Source: Paraburkholderia sp. UYCP14C (GTDB lineage: Bacteria > Pseudomonadota > Gammaproteobacteria > Burkholderiales > Burkholderiaceae). Taken from it: a stretch of 38,650 nucleotides of DNA. The position numbers were made by a program, and so were the translations under genes. Positions 7,569 through 14,387 of this stretch are shown one piece after another (the first letter of the stretch is position 1; each line of letters begins with the position of its first letter). Where the stretch lies: the NCBI RefSeq assembly GCF_004197395.1, contig NZ_SELS01000068.1, positions 1 to 38,650 on the forward strand, in the 5' to 3' direction. The notes under the pieces were generated by a model. The model had not been told where the DNA came from. It did not search any database and saw nothing but the letters and a program-made list of their open reading frames with translations.

Positions 7569-8474
7569 TTACCGGGCCGCCGCTTCCGTACCGGTCACGC
7601 GCGATAGCAGCGCCCCCAATACCTGTCGCAACGACGTGGCGCCGAAGCGTCGCTCGCTGACGTTCGCCTCCACGTCGATGCGGCCGGCGTTGTGCGCGTC
7701 GTACAGATCGACGATCAGTTGCGCGTGCCGCTCGCCGAGTCCGGCGCCGCGCAGCATGGCACTCCATTCGTCGCGAGGCATGCGGTGGGCGGCGATCGGC
7801 CGCCCCGACAGTTCCGCCAGGGTGCGCGCGACGTCGAGCGCGCTGACCCGCTCTTTCCCTTCGATACTGACCACTCGCTGCTTCGCGCGCGAAGGTCCTT
7901 CGTCGAGCAGCAACTGCGCGGCAAGCTCGCCGACGTCCTGCGCGGCGACGGTCGGAAACAGCTTGTCGAGCGGATCATGCAGACTCGGCAACACGCTCCG
8001 GCCGAGCGCGACCGGCAGCACCCGCGCCCAGTTCTGCATGTGCTCGGCGGCGCGCAACAAGATCAGCGACGAAGCGACGCCGCGCAACTGCGTTTCGAGG
8101 TAGTGGAACAGCGTCGTGATGCCGGTACCGTCCGCGTGCTCGGCGCCGTAGTCGGATAGCGCGAGGAGTCGCGGCGGCGCGGCCGAGCGCAACGCGGCGG
8201 CGCCCGCGTCGATGATGTGCCGCATCGCCGCCGCGGGATCGTCGTGCGCGTGCGGCACCGGACAGAGCCATTGCACTGCCTGCGCGCCGCGGATGGCGCG
8301 AGCGACCGAACCGGCGTCGTTCAGGTCGGCGAGCGCGATCTCGCATCCCATTGCCGCGAGCGCTCCGGCCTGCGCTGCGTCGCGCACCACTGCGCGTACT
8401 TCGTGGCCCGCCCGACGCAAGGCGCTTGCACTCGCATGTCCCACGTGACCGGTCGCTCCGAAAATGACGAACAC
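7569..8474 (-). CDS. NmrA-like NAD(P)-binding oxidoreductase
   Basis: A 301-residue atypical short-chain dehydrogenase. The Rossmann motif GATGHVG is at residues 6-12, followed by GHEVRAVVRD and an acidic ALADLNDAGSVARAI strand, the typical NmrA/quinone-reductase layout. There is no conventional YxxxK pair in the usual place, as is common in the NmrA group, which acts either as NADPH:quinone oxidoreductase or as a redox-sensing regulator. The start codon is GTG (complement of 8472-8474), with a clear AAAAGGAG ribosome site about 6 bases upstream. It is divergent from the AraC gene across 242 bases, suggesting that regulator controls it. The substrate is unknown. Confidence 0.85.
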   Translation of the reverse strand: MFVIFGATGHVGHASASALRRAGHEVRAVVRDAAQAGALAAMGCEIALADLNDAGSVARAIRGAQAVQWLCPVPHAHDDPAAAMRHIIDAGAAALRSAAPPRLLALSDYGAEHADGTGITTLFHYLETQLRGVASSLILLRAAEHMQNWARVLPVALGRSVLPSLHDPLDKLFPTVAAQDVGELAAQLLLDEGPSRAKQRVVSIEGKERVSALDVARTLAELSGRPIAAHRMPRDEWSAMLRGAGLGERHAQLIVDLYDAHNAGRIDVEANVSERRFGATSLRQVLGALLSRVTGTEAAAR

Positions 8475-8716
8475 GTCGTGCTCCTTTTGATGATGGCGTT
8501 GACGTGATGGTAGGGACGCCGCGCCCGCGTGGCGCGCAGATCCGGATGACTTTGCGCGGATATGGATGATTTTTTTTCGACGATGCCGCGCAGGTCGCGC
8601 GGAACGCGTCGGCTGTCCGCGAGCTACTACGAAATTCCGTCACTCCGGCGCACCCGTCGAAAACGCCGCACAATGCTGGCATCTCGCCGTCATTCAGGTC
8701 CCTCAGGAGACAAGCG

Positions 8717-9628
8717 ATGAACGCCGTCACCCCGATTCCCGCGCCCGCGCCGCACAGCGGCTCGCGCATCGCCGTGCGCACGAGCGGGGCGCTCGGCTGG
8801 CGAGGCTTCGGTGCGGAGCTGGTCGATGTGTCGGCCGGTTTGCATCGGATACCCGCGTTTCGCCATCACCGGGTGGGCGTACACGTCGGCGCGCCGGTGA
8901 CCGCGCGCTGTCTGTGCGATGCGCGCCGCCACACGCGGATTCAGGCGCACGGCGACGCGGACGTGATCCCCGCGGGGCTAGAAGGTCAGTGGCACGATGA
9001 CGCGGCCTGCACGATTTTCAGCATCTGGTTTGCCGAGGATTTCGCGCGACGGACCGTCGAGCAACTCGCGTTGAAGTCGGCCGACACGCAGCTGCGGCCG
9101 CGCTTCCAGATGCGCGATCCGCGCTTTCAGCATCTCGCGTGGGCGCTGCGCGCGGAGCTCGAAGCGGACGACGTATCCGATCCGCTTTACGCCGAAAGTC
9201 TGTGCACGGCGATGCTGGTGCGTCTGATGGGCGTCGGACCCATCCCCGGCAACCGGCGGCGCACGCTCGCGCCGCGCACGGCCGCGCGCGTGATCGAGTT
9301 CATCGACGCGCATCTCGATCAGCGTCTGACGCTCGATGAGCTCGCCATCCAGGCGCAACTGAGCGTGCCGCATTTCAAGGCGCTGTTTCGCGGCACACTC
9401 GGTGTGCCCGTGCATCAGTACGTGATACAGCGCAGGGTGGAGCGTGCGCGAACGCTGCTGCTGCAAGGACGCCTCAGCGCAAGCCAGATCGCGCTCGAGA
9501 CCGGCTTTGCGCATCAGAGCCATATGGCGCACTGGATGTCGCGTTTGCTGGGCGTGACGCCGCGTGAAGTGCGCGGTGCCGCGCGCGACGACACGGCGAT
9601 GTCGGGGCTGGTGAGACTACAAGATTAG
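8717..9628 (+). CDS. AraC-family transcriptional regulator
   Basis: A 303-residue regulator. The N-terminal 190 residues form a cupin-like sensing part (HHRVGVHVGAPVTARCLCDA, FSIWFAEDFARRTVEQLALK), and residues about 193-291 form the two-HTH AraC/XylS DNA-binding domain: LDELAIQAQLSVPHFKALFR (first HTH), then ERARTLLLQGRLSASQIALE and TGFAHQSHMAHWMSRLLGVT (second HTH). The start at 8717 has AGGAG 8-9 bases upstream. It is divergent from the NmrA-like oxidoreductase gene and is probably its regulator; the effector is not deducible. Confidence 0.92.
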   Translation: MNAVTPIPAPAPHSGSRIAVRTSGALGWRGFGAELVDVSAGLHRIPAFRHHRVGVHVGAPVTARCLCDARRHTRIQAHGDADVIPAGLEGQWHDDAACTIFSIWFAEDFARRTVEQLALKSADTQLRPRFQMRDPRFQHLAWALRAELEADDVSDPLYAESLCTAMLVRLMGVGPIPGNRRRTLAPRTAARVIEFIDAHLDQRLTLDELAIQAQLSVPHFKALFRGTLGVPVHQYVIQRRVERARTLLLQGRLSASQIALETGFAHQSHMAHWMSRLLGVTPREVRGAARDDTAMSGLVRLQD

Positions 9629-9683
9629 GGCGTCAGGCCGGCGGCGCGCCACCCTTATCCCAGTGGCGCAACGCATTTCCGCG

Positions 9684-10535
9684 TCAACCGGGTGCGGCCC
9701 CTGTCAACTGCGCATAGACATCGTGCGCGAGCTGCAACAGCTCCTTGCGATCGATCCCCCCCGACACCGCATAGCCGAAATCGCCGTCGACCCAATAGAA
9801 CACGTTGACGGGCCCCGCCTGATACAGCTTGAACGCCGTCGTATTCGCGTTCTCGCGACGATGCGAGATGCACAGCGTGACGCGCTCGCCGTTCGGTCCG
9901 CGGTACATGAACTGCGCAGTCGGGCCATCGTCGCCGGGCAGCAGGCGGCCGCCCGACAGCATGAAACCGCTTTTCGACAGCATCGGCGGGTGGACCTGGG
10001 TGCCGAGCCGGTTTGCGAGCCATTGCACGAAGTCCTGCTCGTGATCGGCGCTCATGTCGCTCGGCCGATCGATCGCCGGCATGTACACGACATGCGCGAC
10101 CGCCGCCTGGCGAGCGAAGCTCTCGGCGCTGTCCGCGCTGACCGGACGATTTCCTGCCTGGGTAGCGGCCCCTGCGTCGGTCTGATCGATCGCAACGGGC
10201 GGAATCAGATCGTTCCTGTGCATGCCGATGCCCACGCCGAGCACGAGCGCGGCAGCCATGCCCGCGAACTGCGCGGCAAAACGCGGCCAGTTCGCGGCCG
10301 CTCGCGCGCGGCGCGGCGCGCCGCTCTGCAGCCGCTTCGGCACCGGCTCGCTGAGCACGCGGTCGTAGCGCTCGTGAAGCAGACCATTGAGCGAAAAGTA
10401 ATCGCTGATGCGCGCGGCCAGCTCCGGATTCTGTTCGAGCGCGCGTTCCACCTCGTCGCGGCGCTCTCCGGACAGCGTGCCGTCCACGTACGCGTGCAAG
10501 TCTTCTTCGCCGATCGGCATTTGCGGCTCGCTCAT
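9684..10535 (-). CDS. Membrane anti-sigma factor, coupled to the ECF sigma gene
   Basis: A 283-residue protein. The N-terminal cytoplasmic part (IGEEDLHAYVDGTLSGERRD, then ERALEQNPELAARISDYF) is the typical anti-sigma domain of FecR/RsiW-like type without zinc ligands; one membrane helix follows (about 88-104, FAAQFAGMAAALVLGVGIGM), then a periplasmic domain of about 170 residues that I do not recognise (ERVTLCISHRRENANTTAFK, VNVFYWVDGDFGYAVSGGID). The ATG at 10535 overlaps the sigma stop codon (ATGA), with AGGTGG ahead, so the two are translationally coupled. The frame is open further upstream, but that part overlaps the sigma gene. It presumably holds the sigma factor inactive until an envelope or oxidative signal. 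A paralogue lies at 11209-11934. Confidence 0.87.
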   Translation of the reverse strand: MSEPQMPIGEEDLHAYVDGTLSGERRDEVERALEQNPELAARISDYFSLNGLLHERYDRVLSEPVPKRLQSGAPRRARAAANWPRFAAQFAGMAAALVLGVGIGMHRNDLIPPVAIDQTDAGAATQAGNRPVSADSAESFARQAAVAHVVYMPAIDRPSDMSADHEQDFVQWLANRLGTQVHPPMLSKSGFMLSGGRLLPGDDGPTAQFMYRGPNGERVTLCISHRRENANTTAFKLYQAGPVNVFYWVDGDFGYAVSGGIDRKELLQLAHDVYAQLTGAAPG

Positions 10536-11050
10536 CGCACCACCTGTAATTTCGCACCGGGCTGGGCGCCCGCCATCAAAGCCCGCAGCCGTTCGCGTCC
10601 GCGCGACAGCCGCGACATCACCGTGCCGATCGGAATGTTCAGCGCGAGCGCGACATCGGCATAGCTCATTTCCTCCAGACCGACCAGCAGCACCACCTCG
10701 CGCTGTTCGACCGGCAGCCGCTGCAGCGCGTAATCGAGATCGCGCATTTCGAGTGAACGCGTCTGGCCCGACGGCACCGCGAGCTCGCTTTCGGCGATGC
10801 TGTCGTCGTCGACCGCGACGTGGACCGCGCGCGCCGACGCCTTGCGCGCCTGATTCGCGAACACGTTGTGCATGATCGTGAAGAGCCACGCGCGCAGATC
10901 GGTGCCCGGCTGGAACAGCCCGGTGCGGCCGAGCGCGCGCTCGAGCGTGTCCTGCACGAGGTCGTCGGCGAGCTCGCGATTGTTGATCAGCGCCCGCGCG
11001 TAGCGCCGCAGACGCGGCACGTGCTCGATCAGCTCGTCACGGACATCCAT
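10532..11050 (-). CDS. ECF-type RNA polymerase sigma factor
   Basis: A 172-residue sigma-70 family factor with only regions 2 and 4. Region 2 (about 10-75) includes INNRELADDLVQDTLERALG and TDLRAWLFTIMHNVFANQAR; region 4 (about 105-160) includes LPVEQREVVLLVGLEEMSYA and DVALALNIPIGTVMSRLSRG, the helix-turn-helix that reads the -35 element. It overlaps the downstream anti-sigma gene by 4 bases. A GGAATA...GTGTTTGC element on the same strand (11186 to 11159) lies 109 bases before the start, and the same element precedes three neighbouring transcription units, so the factor probably transcribes its own gene and this whole cluster. The catalase in the cluster points to a role in oxidative stress; that is inference. 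Confidence 0.93.
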   Translation of the reverse strand: MDVRDELIEHVPRLRRYARALINNRELADDLVQDTLERALGRTGLFQPGTDLRAWLFTIMHNVFANQARKASARAVHVAVDDDSIAESELAVPSGQTRSLEMRDLDYALQRLPVEQREVVLLVGLEEMSYADVALALNIPIGTVMSRLSRGRERLRALMAGAQPGAKLQVVR

Positions 11051-11158
11051 GGTCGATCCCGGTCAGGGGGCGTGGGGGTGGCATCGGCTTCACTCGCATC
11101 GGTATCGATACGCGCCGGGCCGGTCGCGAAGGCTTCCGTCGCACGATGCGTTCGAGCT

Positions 11159-11186
11159 GCAAACACCTGTCAGCGCATTTTATTCC
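11159..11186 (-). promoter_or_regulatory. ECF-type promoter candidate upstream of the sigma gene
   Basis: On the minus strand GGAATA (11186-11181), 14 bases, then GTGTTTGC (11166-11159). The same pair, with 14-15 bases between, occurs upstream of 11934, 12101 and 12526. It indicates autoregulation of the sigma gene. Confidence 0.65.
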
Positions 11187-11208
11187 GCGCGGGCCCAGCG
11201 CACCGGCG

Positions 11209-11934
11209 TCAGCGCGCGGTCATCACATCGGCGGCGCGCATCAGGCCGTGGGTGCGCGCATTGCCCGCGACGACGAAGCGCTGCCGCTGCGCGGTCCACG
11301 TCAACAGCCGCAGCTCGCCGATGCGGCGCGCGGCCCACTGCGGCTCGTCGCGCGCAAACGGCGCCATGGCCGACAGCACCACCACCGGCTGCTGATCGCC
11401 GTTCAGATAGACGAGTTCGTCCGCGCGCTGCAATGGCCCGAGCCGCAGCACGCGTTGCTCGACGAGGCGCAGGCCGATCGCGCCGAGATCCGGCGCGGCC
11501 GGATCGGCGCGCGTGGGCGACGCCGAGGAAAAGGGCCGCGCGGTGGCTTCGGCGAGCGCCATCACGGCGGCATTGTCGAGCGCTTGTGCGGACACTTGAG
11601 TCGCCGCGAGCCAGCCGCTGACGGCGATCAGCAGCAGCGCGAGCGTAACGAGCGCGATCAGCGTTCGGCGCCCGCGCCCGGCCGGGTGCGGGCGCCGGCG
11701 TAGCCGGCGCGAGCCGCCGAGGTGCCCATGCGCGGGCTCGTCCGTGGTCTGAAACGTGGCCTGGATCTGTGCGTTCAAGCGGTCGTAAAAGGCGACCCGG
11801 CGTGCTTCCGCCGGATGCTTGCCGAGATAGTCGCGCAGCGCCGCGGCGCGCTCGGGTGTCAGCGTGCCGTCGGCATAGGCCTGAATGTCGCCTTCGGTGG
11901 GCGGCAAGCCGGAGGGGTGGTCGGTCGAAGTCAT
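11209..11934 (-). CDS. Second anti-sigma-like single-pass membrane protein
   Basis: A 241-residue protein whose N-terminus (TEGDIQAYADGTLTPERAAA, then DYLGKHPAEARR and FYDRLNAQIQATF) is clearly paralogous to that of the anti-sigma factor at 9684-10535 (same AYxDGTL, ER and LN pattern). A basic segment (SRRLRRRPHPAGRGRR) precedes one membrane helix (about 91-111, LIALVTLALLLIAVSGWLAA); the C-terminal 130 residues would be periplasmic. It lies 158 bases upstream of the sigma gene on the same strand, with its own GGAATA-type promoter 34-64 bases before its start. It could be a second anti-sigma factor, a decoy, or a co-sensor; the sequence does not decide. Confidence 0.8.
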   Translation of the reverse strand: MTSTDHPSGLPPTEGDIQAYADGTLTPERAAALRDYLGKHPAEARRVAFYDRLNAQIQATFQTTDEPAHGHLGGSRRLRRRPHPAGRGRRTLIALVTLALLLIAVSGWLAATQVSAQALDNAAVMALAEATARPFSSASPTRADPAAPDLGAIGLRLVEQRVLRLGPLQRADELVYLNGDQQPVVVLSAMAPFARDEPQWAARRIGELRLLTWTAQRQRFVVAGNARTHGLMRAADVMTAR

Positions 11935-11967
11935 GGTGATGCGCGGTCTTGATGGCGGCTATCCGAC

Positions 11968-11998
11968 GGCAAACACGGCTGCGCGGGTGTTTATTCCC
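11968..11998 (-). promoter_or_regulatory. ECF-type promoter candidate upstream of the second anti-sigma gene
   Basis: On the minus strand GGGAATA (11998-11992), 14 bases, then CGTGTTTGCC (11977-11968), 34 bases before the start at 11934. The -35 half is the exact inverted copy of the one at 12034 (GTTTATTCC / GGAATAAAC), so the two promoters fire away from each other. Confidence 0.7.
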
Positions 11999-12033
11999 AG
12001 CGCCAGCGATGTTTTTTTCGCACGGCGAATGCA

Positions 12034-12060
12034 GGAATAAACGCCGCCGGCGCGTGGTTC
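12034..12060 (+). promoter_or_regulatory. ECF-type promoter candidate upstream of the second DUF4148 gene
   Basis: GGAATA (12034-12039), 13 bases, then CGTGGTTC (12053-12060), about 40 bases before the ATG at 12101. It shares the -35 half exactly and the -10 half nearly with the other three copies. Confidence 0.65.
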
Positions 12061-12100
12061 TCCCTGGTGCGAACCCGCACAACTCTCCAAGGAGTCGATC

Positions 12101-12373
12101 ATGAAAAAGCTTTCGTTCATCGCTTTGTCGTTCGTCGTTCTCGCCGCTTCGTCGAGCGCATTTGCGCAGGCCAAGACCCGTGCTCAGGTGTACCAGGAAT
12201 TGATCGAGGCCCAGCAGAACGGTCTCGACTACATCACCGACGCGTCGTACCCCGACGTCAGTCCCGTCTTCGCACGTCAGGTCGAGCAGCACAAGATGGC
12301 GCTCGCCACGCAAGCGGCCAACGCCGCAAGCCACGTTGCGAACTCGGGCGCGCCGGCGGTCGGCACCCATTGA
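12101..12373 (+). CDS. Small secreted DUF4148-family protein (second copy)
   Basis: A 90-residue protein with a signal peptide (MKKLSFIALSFVVLAASSSAFA, cleavage likely before QAK) and a DUF4148 core (KTRAQVYQELIEAQQNGLDY, then TDASYPDVSP and ARQVEQHK). It is shorter than the copy at 5194, lacking the Gln/Gly-rich tail. Start at 12101 with AAGGAG 6-7 bases upstream. It has its own GGAATA-type promoter and sits between the anti-sigma genes and the catalase gene, so I infer it is a member of the sigma regulon. Its function is unknown; by its small exported form it may act in the periplasm or outside the cell. Confidence 0.85.
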   Translation: MKKLSFIALSFVVLAASSSAFAQAKTRAQVYQELIEAQQNGLDYITDASYPDVSPVFARQVEQHKMALATQAANAASHVANSGAPAVGTH

Positions 12374-12388
12374 AGCCGCATCGGCCAT

Positions 12389-12420
12389 CGGCGCGCGAAC
12401 GGGGTTGGACGGGCGCGCCG
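12389..12420 (+). terminator. Stem-loop between DUF4148 gene and catalase promoter
   Basis: CGGCGCGC (12389-12396) pairs perfectly with GCGCGCCG (12413-12420) around a 16-base loop, 16 bases after the DUF4148 stop and 10 bases before the next ECF-type promoter. No U-run. It may separate the two transcription units. Confidence 0.35.
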
Positions 12421-12429
12421 GTGCCGGAT

Positions 12430-12458
12430 GGAATAGATCGTCACGCGGCGTGTTTGCC
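12430..12458 (+). promoter_or_regulatory. ECF-type promoter candidate upstream of the catalase operon
   Basis: GGAATA (12430-12435), 13 bases, then CGTGTTTGCC (12449-12458), the last ten bases identical to the copy at 11968-11977. It lies 67 bases before the GTG start at 12526. Confidence 0.68.
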
Positions 12459-12525
12459 CGTACGTTGGTCGATCAGTCGAGCGACCCATCGATCGATTCA
12501 TCGATCCATCCGGCAAGGAGTTTCC

Positions 12526-13635
12526 GTGACACAACCCTCTGTACCCACACCCAATCCCACCGGCTCCGGCCCGCGGCCGATCTGCGTGCCGTGCCGGCTC
12601 GCCGCGATCGGCGCGGCCGTGCTCGCGCTTGCGGGCGGCTTCGCGTACACCGCGGGCTGGCTCACCCCCTCGCGTCTGACCGCGCCGCGCATTATCGATA
12701 CGTTCGAGGCGGTCGCGGGCCAGCATCCCGGCTATCGGCGCAATCACGCCAAAGGCCTGTGCGTCGAGGGCTATTTCGACAGCAACGGCAATGGCGCGGC
12801 GCTGTCGCACGCGGCGGTGTTCGAGCCGGGCCGCACGCCGGTGTCTGGCCGCTTCGCGGTGCCCGGCGGCAACCCGTCCGCGCCCGATACGAGCTCGCCG
12901 GTGCGCAGTCTCGCGCTGCAGTTCCGGCTTCACGATGGCGAACAGTGGCGTACCGGTATGAACTCGACGCCGGTGTTCGCGGTGCATACACCCGCGCAGT
13001 TCTATCAGCAGTTGCTGGCCGCGAAGCCCGACCCCGCGACCGGCAAGCCGGACCCCGCGAAGCTGAAGGCGTTCTATGCGGCCAATCCCGAGACGCAACC
13101 GTTCCAGCGCTGGGTCAAGGCGCACGCGCCGTCGTCGAGCCTTGCGAACGCCGCTTACTACGGCATCAACGCGTTTCTGTTTACCGATGCCCACGGCACG
13201 ACGCGCGCGGTGCGCTGGGCCGTCGTGCCCGACACGGCGTACGCGCCGATCACCGCGGCGCAGCAGGCCGAAAAGAACTTCCTCGCCGCCGATCTCGATG
13301 AGCGTTTGCAACAGGGGCCGCTGCGCTGGCATCTGGTGTTGACCGTCGCGCAACCAGGCGACCCGACCAGCGACGCGACGCTGCAATGGCCCGACGACCG
13401 TCAGCGCGTCGACGCGGGGACGCTCGTGATCGAACGCACGACGTCGCAGGAAGACGGCACCTGCCGCGACATCAACTTCGATCCGACGATCGTGCCCGCC
13501 GGCATCGCGCCATCGGACGATCCGCTGCTCGCCGCGCGTTCGGCGGCCTACGCGCTGTCGTTCCAGCGCCGCACGCGCGAGGAGGCGCTGCATCCCGAGA
13601 TCCATCGAACCCAGCAAATCGGAGAGCACTCATGA
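12526..13635 (+). CDS. Membrane-anchored SrpA-type haem catalase/peroxidase
   Basis: A 369-residue protein of the catalase-related SrpA-like group, which keeps the haem-catalase core without the long extra domains. An uncleaved N-terminal membrane helix (about 24-46, RLAAIGAAVLALAGGFAYTA) would place the enzyme in the periplasm. The presumed catalytic His74 lies in YRRNHAKGLCVEGYF; SSPVRSLALQFRLHDGEQWR, MNSTPVF and FQRWVKAHAP are family blocks; RSAAYALSFQRR carries the likely haem-ligand Tyr. The start is GTG at 12526 with AAGGAG 5 bases upstream; the frame is open far upstream but overlaps the DUF4148 gene. Its stop overlaps the start of the cytochrome b561 gene (ATGA), so they form a pair that may reduce peroxides in the periplasm with electrons from the membrane. 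That electron route is inference. Confidence 0.88.
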   Translation: MTQPSVPTPNPTGSGPRPICVPCRLAAIGAAVLALAGGFAYTAGWLTPSRLTAPRIIDTFEAVAGQHPGYRRNHAKGLCVEGYFDSNGNGAALSHAAVFEPGRTPVSGRFAVPGGNPSAPDTSSPVRSLALQFRLHDGEQWRTGMNSTPVFAVHTPAQFYQQLLAAKPDPATGKPDPAKLKAFYAANPETQPFQRWVKAHAPSSSLANAAYYGINAFLFTDAHGTTRAVRWAVVPDTAYAPITAAQQAEKNFLAADLDERLQQGPLRWHLVLTVAQPGDPTSDATLQWPDDRQRVDAGTLVIERTTSQEDGTCRDINFDPTIVPAGIAPSDDPLLAARSAAYALSFQRRTREEALHPEIHRTQQIGEHS

Positions 13636-14171
13636 CGCGCACCGGCACTCATTTCAGTCCGCTCGCGCGGCTGCTGCACTGGACGATGGCGCCGCTAATC
13701 GTCGCGATGCTGTTTATCGGCGTGGGCATGGTGGCGACGGTATCGCGTGCCCATGACACGCTGGTCGCGCTGCATCGGCCGCTCGGCATCGCCTTGCTGC
13801 TGCTCGTGCTGGTGCGGCTCGCGGTGCGCGTCACGCGCGGCAGTCCGCCATTGCCCACCCGCATGTCGAAGCCTCAACGACTGGCGGCGCATGCGTCGCA
13901 CTTCGTGTTGTACGGGCTGATGCTCGCGATGCCGCTGATCGGCTGGGCGATGCTGTCGGCGGCCGGCTATCCGGTCACGCTGTTCGGTCCGCTGCATCTG
14001 CCGCCGATCGCGCCGCACGACGTCGCGCTGTTCGCGCTGCTGCGCGCGCTGCATACGTGGCTCGCGTTCGCGTTGTTCGCGACGGTGCTGCTGCATCTGG
14101 CGGCGGCGTTGTTGCATGGGCTGATCCTGCGTGACGGGGTGTGGGGCAGCATGGCGCGCGGAGGACGCTGA
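13632..14171 (+). CDS. Cytochrome b561
   Basis: A 179-residue, four-helix membrane protein of the bacterial cytochrome b561 family, which moves electrons through two b haems. Haem-ligand candidates are His in ARLLHWTMAP (helix 1), LVALHRPLGI (helix 2), AAHASHFVLYGLMLAMPLIG (helix 3) and LLRALHTWLAFALFATVLLH (helix 4). The ATG at 13632 overlaps the catalase stop codon and has GGAGAG ahead. Coupled translation with the periplasmic catalase suggests it hands electrons to that enzyme or shares the same stress response. Length is normal for the family (about 180). It is the last gene of the ECF cluster. Confidence 0.92.
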   Translation: MTRTGTHFSPLARLLHWTMAPLIVAMLFIGVGMVATVSRAHDTLVALHRPLGIALLLLVLVRLAVRVTRGSPPLPTRMSKPQRLAAHASHFVLYGLMLAMPLIGWAMLSAAGYPVTLFGPLHLPPIAPHDVALFALLRALHTWLAFALFATVLLHLAAALLHGLILRDGVWGSMARGGR

Positions 14172-14387
14172 CAGCGGTCGAATCGGCCGGGCCGCGGCTC
14201 GGGCGGACCGGTCCCGAACTGCCCGATCGGCCGCCCCTGCGATTTTCGTCCAACGCGTAAAATGGCCGGTTACCACAGGCAAATCGCGGCTGGACAGAAT
14301 CGGCCGGGAGTCGCGAGTGAGCGTCGCCCGGCGCACTGTTTTGGAGCACGCGCTTGCCTTCGCCGGTTTGAACAGGAATGCACGCGG

